This document shows, piece after piece, positions 21,885 to 28,308 of a stretch of 32,784 nucleotides of DNA (position 1 is the stretch's first letter; the number at the start of each line of letters is the position of its first letter). The notes under the pieces were generated by a model. That model made no database searches. It saw only the letters and a list, made by a program, of their open reading frames with translations, and had not been told where the DNA came from. The DNA comes from a virus, in IMG/VR virus record IMGVR_UViG_3300042891_001333, positions 1-32,784 of that record. The stretch is one strand, 5' to 3'. A program made the position numbers and the translations under genes.

Positions 21885-22438
21885 GATGATTCCTCCGAAC
21901 CGAGTGCCGCTGAAACGGCGGACGCCTCAGCATCGAGCCGCGCCGCTTTGGCGAGCATCCATTCACGGAACTCGTGACGCTCGTCACGGGTCAGTTCCAC
22001 GTAGAGCGATTCGCCCGATACGGATCCGAACCACCGAAACAAGCCTCGCTTCCTATCGACGCTCACCGATGAAGGCGTGAACATTGGCCATCGACTCATG
22101 TCTTCGAGAACTCGCGCCCTCTGCCGTTTCTCGTCAATCTCGGCGATCTTCTGCCGCACGTCCTGCTCGGTCATTTCTCCTCCTGGGTACGGTTCGGGTG
22201 GTTTCGGCATCCGGCTTGTCTCGCACGACGGGCACCCATCGGCGAGGAGCGTAAGCGAAAGCACCGGCTGATCCGGTTGCTCATCGGCCTCCTCGTAGAC
22301 TCGGTGCCGCTCGGGGTATCCGCAGCTCGGGCAGGTCGCATCCGGCCTATCTGTAACCAACTGATAGCGATCCTCGGAGTTCCAGAAGTGGGTAACGAGG
22401 TCCTCCGCGGACGTCGTTCCGTCAGGAAGTGTGATCAT
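21881..22438 (-). CDS. Zinc-ribbon protein with probable internal start (two-module ORF)
   Basis: 185 residues, ATG at 22438 in a junction element. The first module (1-88) has TCPSCGYPERH and DGCPSC, two pairs for a zinc ribbon, ending PKPPEPYPGGE. There the DNA carries GAACCGTACCCAGGAGG, the same 17 nt that form the ribosome-binding site of the gene at 22845, followed by ATG (22174). The second module (89-185) would start MTEQDVRQKIAEIDEKRQRA and is charged and helical, then LFRWFGSVSGESLYVELTRD. There is no stop between the modules. Either one fused protein or a long and a short (97-residue) product is made. Confidence 0.75.
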   Translation of the reverse strand: MITLPDGTTSAEDLVTHFWNSEDRYQLVTDRPDATCPSCGYPERHRVYEEADEQPDQPVLSLTLLADGCPSCETSRMPKPPEPYPGGEMTEQDVRQKIAEIDEKRQRARVLEDMSRWPMFTPSSVSVDRKRGLFRWFGSVSGESLYVELTRDERHEFREWMLAKAARLDAEASAVSAALGSEESS

Positions 22439-22866
22439 GACGGATCACCCGGTTCGACCATGAACGTCACCGGCTTGCCGAGCGACCGCGCGTACGCAAT
22501 CTCGCGAGCCGTGGACTCGCCGTAGTATCCGCCGACGTTCACGACATGCACCCTGTCGGCCATGTCGATCTTCTGGAAGTGAATCCGGTCGAGCATCCGC
22601 TTCAGATCGCTGGCATCCGTCGTCCAGTCGTAGTCCGGCAGGTCCGTGTGACCGAACAGCCCGAGCGAGATGACGAGGTGACCCTCCATCGTCAGGCGGG
22701 CGTTCTCGGCGTTGATCGCGTCCTTGAACTTAGTCGACCCGCAAAGAGTGACCACCTCCGCGCGCGTAGCGCGCTCAGCGAGGCACCCTTCACAGAATCC
22801 CGCGTCGCCCGCGAAGTGTCCGGGGCCAGTGTGCCTGACGTTCATCGTTCCTCCTGGGTACGGTTC
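22179..22866 (-). repeat. Recurrent junction element C (GAACCGTACCCAGGAGG), two copies
   Basis: 17 identical nt at 22179-22195 and 22850-22866. The second is the ribosome-binding site of the DUF4406-type gene (22845). The first lies inside the 185-residue ORF, 5 nt before its internal ATG at 22174, which argues that this ATG is a used or former gene start. Confidence 0.85.
22435..22845 (-). CDS. Nucleoside 2-deoxyribosyltransferase-like (DUF4406-type) protein
   Basis: 136 residues, ATG at 22845 with AGGAGG. N-terminal CEGCLAERA knuckle, then VVTLCGSTKFKDAINAENAR, the G-S-T-x-F signature of the family, LTMEGHLVISLGLFGHTD, LDRIHFQKIDMADRVHVVNV and GGYYGESTAREIAYARSLGK PVTFM. The last segments match the conserved 'I..AD.V.VvN..gy.GeStarEI.yA...gKpv'. 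These folds bind or process nucleosides and nucleotides. Ends in the GDPS peptide. The protein may act on nucleotide pools or serve a counter-defence role; that part is inference. Confidence 0.82.
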   Translation of the reverse strand: MNVRHTGPGHFAGDAGFCEGCLAERATRAEVVTLCGSTKFKDAINAENARLTMEGHLVISLGLFGHTDLPDYDWTTDASDLKRMLDRIHFQKIDMADRVHVVNVGGYYGESTAREIAYARSLGKPVTFMVEPGDPS

Positions 22867-22889
22867 TGTTGGTTGGTGTACTTGGTCAT
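22842..22889 (-). CDS. 15-residue coupling micro-ORF
   Basis: ATG at 22889 overlaps the stop of the 237-residue gene (ACATGA) and its TGA overlaps the next ATG (CGATGA). Reads MTKYTNQQNRTQEER. The sequence contains the AGGAGG for the following gene. Likely a translational coupling device that keeps ribosomes moving across the 41-nt gap, rather than a functional peptide. Confidence 0.45.
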   Translation of the reverse strand: MTKYTNQQNRTQEER

Positions 22890-23599
22890 GTCGTTGCCGC
22901 CTCTCTCACGGTCTCGAGGTCGCTGGCGAGCTCACGCCCGGTCCATGTTGTCCCGCACGCCCTGCACCGGGCTGTCGCGTTCTGGAACGCCTCAGCCCCA
23001 TCCGTGGGCCGGTACGTGAGAACAAGAGGGTTGGTGCACCACTCCCTCAACCGGGTATCCCACCACACGGCCCTGCCCGTCACCGGGTCGAACCCCTGAG
23101 TGCAAGCCGGGTGCGGGCACGGGTCAGGTAGCGGGGCTTCCACGATCTCGATGTGGTCGCGGATCAGGTCAGCCCACCCACGAAGCTTCCCGATGTAGAA
23201 CGCTTCCGACGCGGGCTCGTGCGGGGTTCGCATGTACGCGACGTACCAGGCTTGAAGTTGGGTGGCCGCATCCGAGCGGCGGGGCGCCCCCGCTGTCCTG
23301 GCCCAGTCGCGGATCATCGCCGTGATACGGGTCATGTGCATCAGTGCGGTGGAGTCCAACATGCCCCGGGTGAACGCGAGGGACTGGCCTGTACCGTCCG
23401 TGGTTGTCATCTGCCCCCGCATGACGGCTTCCATCTGCACTAACAACGGGTCATGCGTGACCGTCCCGTTATGGGTGTGTGGCGCGACCGGGCACTCCGG
23501 GTCGCACAGGGGTGACATGTTCCCCGGAACACGTTGCCTCACCGTCTCCGTCGATGGTTTCGCCAGGACATCAACAGCATCCAGAAGCTCAAACCTCAT
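22886..23599 (-). CDS. Actinobacteriophage hypothetical protein with zinc motifs
   Basis: 237 residues, ATG at 23599 overlapping the upstream stop (GATGA). N-terminal LCDPECPVAPHTHNGT, a helical centre (DSTALMHMTRITAMIRDWAR; DAATQLQAWYVAYMRTPHEP; FYIGKLRGWADLIRDHI), then PDPCPHPACTQGF and C-terminal ARCRACGTTWTGRELASDLE. The C-terminal CRACG followed by WTG and a helix resembles a zinc-ribbon/HTH end; the middle is four-helix like. Proteins with this layout are common beside replication genes in actinobacteriophages. Possibly DNA-binding; no catalytic motif. Confidence 0.75.
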   Translation of the reverse strand: MRFELLDAVDVLAKPSTETVRQRVPGNMSPLCDPECPVAPHTHNGTVTHDPLLVQMEAVMRGQMTTTDGTGQSLAFTRGMLDSTALMHMTRITAMIRDWARTAGAPRRSDAATQLQAWYVAYMRTPHEPASEAFYIGKLRGWADLIRDHIEIVEAPLPDPCPHPACTQGFDPVTGRAVWWDTRLREWCTNPLVLTYRPTDGAEAFQNATARCRACGTTWTGRELASDLETVREAATT

Positions 23600-23862
23600 C
23601 GCCGGCCCCTCACTGCCGCCAGCCCGGCATCCCTGCGAACCGCTGCCACAAATCCGACGAGCTCCCCCGTCTGAGCAGCAACCTGAGCGTCCGTAAACCC
23701 GGCCCTCACGGCGGCGAGAATCACCTCTCTGCGCCCTTGTGGACGGATGACATGGTTGATCGCCGCGACGAGCACGTCCTCGACCGTGACGCCACGGTTA
23801 TCTGCTTCTGACGCGAGACGCCCCCACACGTTGACCGGGACCATCACCTGAACGGTTTCCAT
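23596..23862 (-). CDS. Small DNA-binding-like protein (RHH plus HTH pattern)
   Basis: 88 residues from the ATG at 23862 (GGAGG seven nt upstream); a GTG one codon earlier is possible. VQVMVPVNVWGRLASEADNR GVTVEDVLVAAINHV looks like a ribbon-helix-helix strand and two helices. Then GRREVILAAVRAGFTDAQVA AQTGELVGFVAAVRRDAGL reads like a helix-turn-helix (AGFTDAQVAAQTG). Overlaps both neighbours by 1-4 nt. Likely regulator or helper next to the replication initiator; family uncertain. Confidence 0.68.
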   Translation of the reverse strand: METVQVMVPVNVWGRLASEADNRGVTVEDVLVAAINHVIRPQGRREVILAAVRAGFTDAQVAAQTGELVGFVAAVRRDAGLAAVRGRR

Positions 23863-24581
23863 CACGCCACCTCCAGCGCTTTCTCATGGATGAACTGTTG
23901 AACCTCGAGCGGGCTCTTCGCTATCGCCCCGGTCACGTACCGTTGCGGTGCCGCTGGTGCGGTCTTCGCCTTGTCGAGGATCCAGAGCGCGACCTGCAGC
24001 GCCCCGTTCGCGTCTACCGTGAGGCCGGTGTGCCGGACGATCGCGTCGACCACTGAACGCAGGTTGCTCACCCCGCGGCGGGCGGCGAGCTTCCTCGTCA
24101 TCTCCGGGATCACTATCGGGTCGGTCGAAACTCGCGCGCGGTTACTACTGGACTGACTCTTAGAAAGTGAGTAGAAGTCATTGGCTTGGCTTGGACTGGA
24201 CTGGGCAGGTGTACCACCACCGTTAGTAACGTCGTTACCTTCGGTGTTAGTACGCCGTTTCTCCCGGTGTTTCGCAACCCGTTCACGAGTCGCCGCACGC
24301 TCCGCCTCAACCTGCTCACGGGTCCGCTGATACCTCGACCAGTCATGGAACCACCAGCAATTTTGACCGTCATCGAACACCCACAGGCCGGCCAGAACGA
24401 GAGCTGTAGCCGCGTCGTGGTCGCCGTCGAGGATCCTGAGAGTGCGGTTGGTCACCTTGCCGTCTGTGAGGTGCTTCGCGCAGTACGAGCCAGCACGAAC
24501 CCACAGGGCGACAGCGGTGGCGTCGAGCTCGAGCACCTTCGGGTGCGACCAGAACCCGTCGTCCACGTTGAACCACACCAT
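23862..24581 (-). CDS. Replication initiator-like protein
   Basis: 239 residues from the ATG at 24581, overlapping the HNH stop (TGATG); the frame upstream is a shadow. MVWFNVDDGFWSHPKVLELD, ATAVALWVRAGSYCAKHLTD, GKVTNRTLRILDGD: this opening is the actinobacteriophage winged-helix 'replication initiation/DnaD-like' family. A basic linker (RTREQVEAERAATRERVAKH, REKRRTN) and Ser/Gln-rich segment (TPAQSSPSQANDFYSLSKSQ) follow, then a C-terminal helical domain (RKLAARRGVSNLRSVVDAIV; PQRYVTGAIAKSP) like the DnaD/DnaB-II part. It would open the origin or load helicase; no helicase is seen in the window. Confidence 0.75.
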   Translation of the reverse strand: MVWFNVDDGFWSHPKVLELDATAVALWVRAGSYCAKHLTDGKVTNRTLRILDGDHDAATALVLAGLWVFDDGQNCWWFHDWSRYQRTREQVEAERAATRERVAKHREKRRTNTEGNDVTNGGGTPAQSSPSQANDFYSLSKSQSSSNRARVSTDPIVIPEMTRKLAARRGVSNLRSVVDAIVRHTGLTVDANGALQVALWILDKAKTAPAAPQRYVTGAIAKSPLEVQQFIHEKALEVA

Positions 24582-25006
24582 CAGCGGACCCCCACCCATT
24601 CGAGATGCCGTGCGATCTCCGCATCCGTCGCCGGTCGGCGTTCCCGGGAGGACAGCAGCATCCACCAGTCCCCGGCGAGATCCTGGACCGGTGTCGCGAG
24701 TGCCCGTTCGAGGGTTTTCGCGTGCGTCGCCGCGGGCCTGACGTACAAGCCGCGCTGCTCGAGCTCGAACAGGACGATCGCGTGCGCGTCGGCCTTGTCG
24801 CCGTTGCACCGCTCACACGCGGCGACCAGCACGCCGGGATGGTTGAGTAGGCGGCTGCCGCCAGCTTGCCGGTTCGCCCGGTGGTCCGTGGTGGTTGCTT
24901 CGCCCTGGCACCGGTTGAGTGCGAGGAGGCAGAAGTGTCCATCCCGCTCGATCACGGCATCCTTCACCACCCTGGGCGGGTGATTCACACCCCTACGCTT
25001 ATTCAC
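24581..25006 (-). CDS. HNH endonuclease
   Basis: 141 residues from the GTG at 25006, inside a 27-nt direct repeat; a GTG at 24988 is an alternative. VVKDAVIERDGHFCLLALNR, CQGEATTTDHRANRQAGGSR, VLVAACERCNGDKADAHAIV. Cys pairs (C..C and CERC), the DH core and the NGDKA closing helix are the standard HNH fold. The C-terminal helical region (LERALATPVQDLAGDWWMLL) ends HLEWVGVR. It lies between the HTH gene and the replication initiator. Stand-alone HNH proteins may be homing-type or serve replication/packaging. Confidence 0.85.
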   Translation of the reverse strand: MNKRRGVNHPPRVVKDAVIERDGHFCLLALNRCQGEATTTDHRANRQAGGSRLLNHPGVLVAACERCNGDKADAHAIVLFELEQRGLYVRPAATHAKTLERALATPVQDLAGDWWMLLSSRERRPATDAEIARHLEWVGVR

Positions 25007-25012
25007 GCCGCA
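24986..25012 (-). repeat. Direct repeat D, copy 1
   Basis: 27 nt identical to 26052-26078; minus-strand core GTGAATAAGCGTAGGGGTGT. This copy spans the stop of the HTH gene and the GTG start of the HNH gene. Confidence 0.9.
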
Positions 25013-26024
25013 CCTTGCAGCGGATGGTGTCGGCGATGCGACCGTCACTCCACCGCTCCCGGTGAAGCCGGCGCACGCATTCGCGGCGCTCTGCCGGGGT
25101 GAGCCGTGGCCCTTCGCCGGTGATCGCGAGTTCGATCGCGACCTCGTCGACGCTGCCGTCTTCCTCGTCAGGGACGGGGGGTTCCGTGTCGGTGTCGATG
25201 TCGTCCCACGCGAGTGGTGGGAGCCAGCGGCGTGCGGCCGCGTAGCGCAGGGTTCGGGTGTAGGCGATCTTGTCGCGGTGTGACTGCTGCGGTGGTTCCT
25301 GGTCCCACAGCTCGTCGAACAGTTCGACGACGGCACGGTGGGTGGCAGCGCCAACGAACTGGCGTTGCATCATGCCGCCGAAGTTGGCACGGTCCATCCC
25401 AAGCCGGTCCGCGAGTTTCGATTGGGACCAGCCTCGGGCGACGAGTGCCTGCAGGCGCCGGTGCGTTCCGCGTGACGGGACGGACTTTCGGGCGCCCAGG
25501 TTCTCGATGCGTGGCTCTACGGCGAGGATCTTCTCGGCCTTCTCCCGGCCGACTCGTTTCGGGATCTCCCCGTAGCGGGTGCCAGGTTCCTGACGTCCCC
25601 AGATCAGCTGTCGTACACCTGTGATGCCGACGCCGGCGAGCTGGGCGATGCGCTTGTAGCCGATGCCGTACTCGCTGAGCATCAGGATGTGCTCACGGAC
25701 CGGGGCGGCGTCGACAAGGCCGGTATCGAACCGCCCGTAAGCCTTCAGCTTCGATCGGCGGGTCTCACGAGCGTTGTGGTCCGCGACACAGTCATCGCAG
25801 CGGCATTGATGCTGGATGTAGCAGGTGGTTGCCTCGGCGTGCTTGTGGTCGGGTGGGCAGACGTAGTCATGCTTCTTCTGACGCGGCGGCAACGGTTCGT
25901 GTCGGGCGAGATCTCCGGCTTTCCATGCCGCCTGGTAGTGGGCGCGGCACAGTCGCCGCGCGATGCTTCGGCGTTCGCATCCGTCGTGGGTGCAGATGAT
26001 CTTGATGCCAGGTGTGGTGCTCAC
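24999..26024 (-). CDS. Large helix-turn-helix DNA-binding protein
   Basis: 341 residues from the GTG at 26024 with GGAGCAGGGAAC upstream; an in-frame GTG at 26072 would overlap the methylase stop and add 16 residues. N-terminus VSTTPGIKIICTHDGCERRS IARRLCRAHYQAAWKAGD is a Cys/His cluster of the kind in many actinophage HTH proteins; further cysteines at YVCPPDHKHAEATTCYIQHQ CRCDDC. Then HTH-like EYGIGYKRIAQLAGVGITGV RQLIWG and RGWSQSKLADRLGMDRANFG, and a C-terminal acidic region with TPAERRECVRRLHRERWSDG RIADTI, a third HTH-like unit. Possibly a multi-site regulator of early genes. Not a typical repressor. Confidence 0.8.
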   Translation of the reverse strand: MSTTPGIKIICTHDGCERRSIARRLCRAHYQAAWKAGDLARHEPLPPRQKKHDYVCPPDHKHAEATTCYIQHQCRCDDCVADHNARETRRSKLKAYGRFDTGLVDAAPVREHILMLSEYGIGYKRIAQLAGVGITGVRQLIWGRQEPGTRYGEIPKRVGREKAEKILAVEPRIENLGARKSVPSRGTHRRLQALVARGWSQSKLADRLGMDRANFGGMMQRQFVGAATHRAVVELFDELWDQEPPQQSHRDKIAYTRTLRYAAARRWLPPLAWDDIDTDTEPPVPDEEDGSVDEVAIELAITGEGPRLTPAERRECVRRLHRERWSDGRIADTIRCKVRRE

Positions 26025-26045
26025 GTTCCCTGCTCCATCCGTGTG
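26019..26045 (-). repeat. Direct repeat E, copy 1 (downstream of methylase)
   Basis: 27 nt matching 26822-26848 except one base (GTG start here, ATG there). Core CACACGGATGGAGCAGGGAA. It carries the ribosome-binding site of the HTH gene. Overlaps no other repeat but sits 6 nt from repeat D copy 2. Confidence 0.88.
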
Positions 26046-26051
26046 CCCCGG

Positions 26052-26078
26052 CACACCCCTACGCTTATTCACGCCGCA
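26052..26078 (-). repeat. Direct repeat D, copy 2
   Basis: 27 nt identical to 24986-25012. It spans the methylase stop (GCGTGA) and an in-frame GTG start candidate for the HTH gene, so both copies occupy the same type of gene junction. Confidence 0.9.
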
Positions 26079-26827
26079 TCACCGCCCTCGAAGATGAAGG
26101 TCTGCTGCGCCAGGCGCTGCGCAGCTGCGTGCGCGTAGTCCTCTCGCACCTCGAATGCGACGCAACGCCGACCCATGCTGCGCGCCGCTACGGCGGTAGT
26201 CCCGGACCCGGCGAACAGGTCCAGCACAAGCCCCCCCCTGGGCACGCTGTACTCGATCAGCGGGGAGACGATGCCCTCAGGCTTCTGCGTCGGGTGGATT
26301 GCTCTGCCGTGCTCTGACCGGACGTACTGCACCGACCTCATCAGGCGCGGCCCGCCGTCCTCGGAGCGGTACGCGGAAGCCTCGATGTGTCCGGTGTGGG
26401 TTGGGCGCGTCTTCCGGCGCACAGTGCGCGGTGTCGCGTCAGGTGTCGTCGGCGTGACATGATGCAGGTCTTCCCACTCGCCGCGATACCAGAGCACTGC
26501 CAGCTCGTGCACCCGCTTGAAACGGTCGGCGTGGAACCCTGACCCGTTGTGCTTCTCCCACACGATCTCCTGCGACAGCTTCCAGTGAGCGAACTCGTCG
26601 GCGTTGTCGTGGAACATGCGGAACGACCCGAAGCACCACATCGCGTTCGTGATTTTCGCCGCCTCAGACGGCCACCCCTTCGGCCACTGATCCCACTCCA
26701 GGGATGTCTCCCCATACGGCGGATCAGTGATGATCGCCGCCACATCCATCTCCTGCAGCCACTCGAACTGGTCCTGCCACCTTCCGTGGTGAAGCTGCAC
26801 GTACTCGTCTTCGTAGTACAGGCTCAT
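26069..26827 (-). CDS. DNA methyltransferase (beta-class, N6-adenine or N4-cytosine)
   Basis: 252 residues, ATG at 26827 with GGAGCAGGGAAC. Order: catalytic TDPPYGETSLEWDQW (motif IV, DPPY) near residue 36-50; a variable middle that can serve as target recognition domain (WEKHNGSGFHADRFKRVHEL to the HTGHIEASAYR segment); HPTQKPEGIVSPLIEYSVPR; then VLDLFAGSGTTAVAARSMGR (motif I, AdoMet binding) near 207-226, and RRCVAFEVREDYAHAAAQRL. Motif IV before motif I is the beta-class order. No restriction partner next to it, so a solitary phage methylase that may protect DNA from host restriction. Flanked by 27-nt direct repeats. Confidence 0.93.
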   Translation of the reverse strand: MSLYYEDEYVQLHHGRWQDQFEWLQEMDVAAIITDPPYGETSLEWDQWPKGWPSEAAKITNAMWCFGSFRMFHDNADEFAHWKLSQEIVWEKHNGSGFHADRFKRVHELAVLWYRGEWEDLHHVTPTTPDATPRTVRRKTRPTHTGHIEASAYRSEDGGPRLMRSVQYVRSEHGRAIHPTQKPEGIVSPLIEYSVPRGGLVLDLFAGSGTTAVAARSMGRRCVAFEVREDYAHAAAQRLAQQTFIFEGGDAA

Positions 26828-26848
26828 GTTCCCTGCTCCATCCGTGTG
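26822..26848 (-). repeat. Direct repeat E, copy 2 (upstream of methylase)
   Basis: 27 nt matching 26019-26045 with one mismatch. Encodes the C-terminal RMEQGT of the upstream gene and the ribosome-binding site and ATG of the methylase. Confidence 0.88.
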
Positions 26849-27057
26849 ATGTCGGCGGCGTACTCGCGATCTCCGGGTTGCGGGTCGAGCATCAGACCAG
26901 CGGGAGCCACAGACCAGTCGAAAGCCCGCGCATGCGCCCCATCTGCCCGCAGGACCGCAGCGGCCCGCATGACCCCTTCGGGCGTGGAATCCGCACCGGC
27001 CTCAACCCACTTCCCGGACTTGAGGACACCTACCCCGTAACGCAATGGGAACCTCAT
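26824..27057 (-). CDS. Small hypothetical protein
   Basis: 77 residues, ATG at 27057 (GGAGAGG upstream). MRFPLRYGVGVLKSGKWVEA, then STPEGVMRAAAVLRADGAHA RAFDW, and a C-terminal MLDPQPGDREYAADITRMEQ. Strand-helix-strand pattern with no Cys. Its end, ADITRMEQGT, is similar to the end of the neighbouring gene (RADIERMERS), because the junction DNA is repeated. Function unknown. Confidence 0.72.
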   Translation of the reverse strand: MRFPLRYGVGVLKSGKWVEAGADSTPEGVMRAAAVLRADGAHARAFDWSVAPAGLMLDPQPGDREYAADITRMEQGT

Positions 27058-27482
27058 GACCTCTCCATCCGTTCGATGTCGGCGCGGAGCCGCTTCATGA
27101 TCCGGTCCAACTCCGCGACCCGGGCCACGTTCGTGTCGGACAGGTGCGACCGTTGCGCGCGCACCACCGAGCCGTGCATGGACCCGCCTACCGCGGCACG
27201 GTCAGCCACGGGGGACGCGGTGCGGCGCGCGTACTCCGCTTCCGCAGCCTCAAGCTGCACCCGCCACCCGGGGAGCTTCGAACGGTTGCGTTCACGCCAC
27301 CGGGCCTCCGCCGCCTCACGCTGCACCTTCTCTTTCGCAAGGCGTTTCTTCTGCCGCTCCAACTCGATCCCGTAGTGCTTCGCGCAATGAGCGGAGAGGT
27401 AGACCTCGGCCCCGCAGAAGTGACCCTTGGCGTCCGATCCGCGCGCGACGACAACGCGATCACAGGATGGTTCAGCGCACAT
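27054..27482 (-). CDS. Zinc-binding protein with coiled-coil region
   Basis: 142 residues from the ATG at 27482 (GAGGAG eight nt upstream), overlapping the RecT gene by 11 nt; the longer frame to 27593 is a shadow. MCAEPSCDRVVVARGSDAKG HFCGAEVYLSAHCAKHYG: C2, C7, C23, C34/H37 make a treble-clef-like metal site. Then strongly charged helices (ELERQKKRLAKEKVQREAAE ARWRERNR; VQLEAAEAEYARRTA) and a C-terminal helix ending RADIERMERS. Possibly a nucleic-acid-binding accessory to the recombination genes; unproven. Confidence 0.72.
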   Translation of the reverse strand: MCAEPSCDRVVVARGSDAKGHFCGAEVYLSAHCAKHYGIELERQKKRLAKEKVQREAAEARWRERNRSKLPGWRVQLEAAEAEYARRTASPVADRAAVGGSMHGSVVRAQRSHLSDTNVARVAELDRIMKRLRADIERMERS

Positions 27483-28308
27483 TGCTCGGCTCCTCTGCTC
27501 CACCAGCAACACGCGCCTCAAGCGGATCCCCAACACCAGGCTCCACCGCGTCACCGACGACGAGCCCTTGCACGCCTTCGATGGACCGGACAACCTGCCC
27601 CTCGTCTTCGACCTGCCGCATCACCTGGATCGCGAGACCGAACTCTGTCGACTTCGGGAGGTACGGGGACACTTCCCGGACAAGGGTCTTGCGGGCCATC
27701 TCCTCCTCATGCGTCTTCCACGGCCCCCGATCCCACTTGTCGGGGCGGCGGGCGAGGATCTTCTCTTTCGGGAGGGTTTCCCACACCACACCGCCGCCGC
27801 TGATCTGCGCCGTGACTACGGCGTCAGTCCACGGGCGGGTGGATTCCCGGTCGGCGGGTTTCCAGTCGAAGAATCGGCCCCGTTCACTGTTCGCCCCGTA
27901 CTCGAAGTAGTCGCCCTCACGGACCAAGAACGTCTCCACCCGGAGGACCCGCCCGGAACGGTACGCGAGCTCGATGAGCCCCTGATATCCGACGATCGGG
28001 ACGCACACCCATGTGCCGTGCTCACGGCGGGGGGTGAGCCAGAAGTGCCCCAGCGCTGAACCGATCTCAAGCTTCAACTGGGCGGCGAGCATGATCGACC
28101 CGAGCACCGAATCCGCTGTCGCCTGCTGCAGGTACTCGGACTTCTTGATCTCACTGATAGCCGCGCGGACGAACGCGCCTGAGTTGAGCGTGCCGGCGAG
28201 TTGCGCTTCGATCGCGGCCTGCTGCCGGTGCACCAGGTCCATGACCGTCGGTGTTTTGCCCTGGCGTTCCTGCGCGGCCACAGCCGCGTTACTGAGGTCC
28301 GTGCTCAT
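27472..28308 (-). CDS. RecT-like single-strand annealing protein
   Basis: 278 residues from the ATG at 28308, overlapping the exonuclease stop (TAATG). The frame continues upstream, but inside the exonuclease gene. Body: VMDLVHRQQAAIEAQLAGTL, FVRAAISEIKKSEYLQQATA DSVLGSIMLAAQLKLEIGSA LGHFWLTPR, VPIVGYQGLIELAYRSGRVL, EGDYFEYGAN, RKTLVREVSPYLPKSTEF. 'A..LkLeig...G..ylvP', 'GYkGl..Lar.sG.v' and 'R...k.lplS.e...A' correspond to the conserved RecT core. Together with the exonuclease it forms a two-component homologous recombination system for phage DNA. Confidence 0.93.
   Translation of the reverse strand: MSTDLSNAAVAAQERQGKTPTVMDLVHRQQAAIEAQLAGTLNSGAFVRAAISEIKKSEYLQQATADSVLGSIMLAAQLKLEIGSALGHFWLTPRREHGTWVCVPIVGYQGLIELAYRSGRVLRVETFLVREGDYFEYGANSERGRFFDWKPADRESTRPWTDAVVTAQISGGGVVWETLPKEKILARRPDKWDRGPWKTHEEEMARKTLVREVSPYLPKSTEFGLAIQVMRQVEDEGQVVRSIEGVQGLVVGDAVEPGVGDPLEARVAGGAEEPSNVR

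Larger units (their letters stand above)
19821..22449 (-). repeat. Recurrent junction element A (GGTGATCCGTCATGA), seven copies
   Basis: Copies at 19821-19834, 20377-20390, 20580-20593, 21563-21576 and 22436-22449 (exact), and variants at 20915-20928 and 21408-21421. Each ends one gene (encoding GDPS or a variant, then TGA) and starts the next (ATG). GGTGATCC is the reverse complement of GGATCACC, the part of the 16S rRNA 3' tail just before CCUCC. The element probably serves as the ribosome-binding site. Confidence 0.9.

Noticed and set aside
19821-22449. GGATCACC copies as rRNA gene remnants
   Set aside because: Only the 8-nt core is shared with the rRNA 3' end, always at gene starts on the opposite sense; no other rRNA sequence is present.
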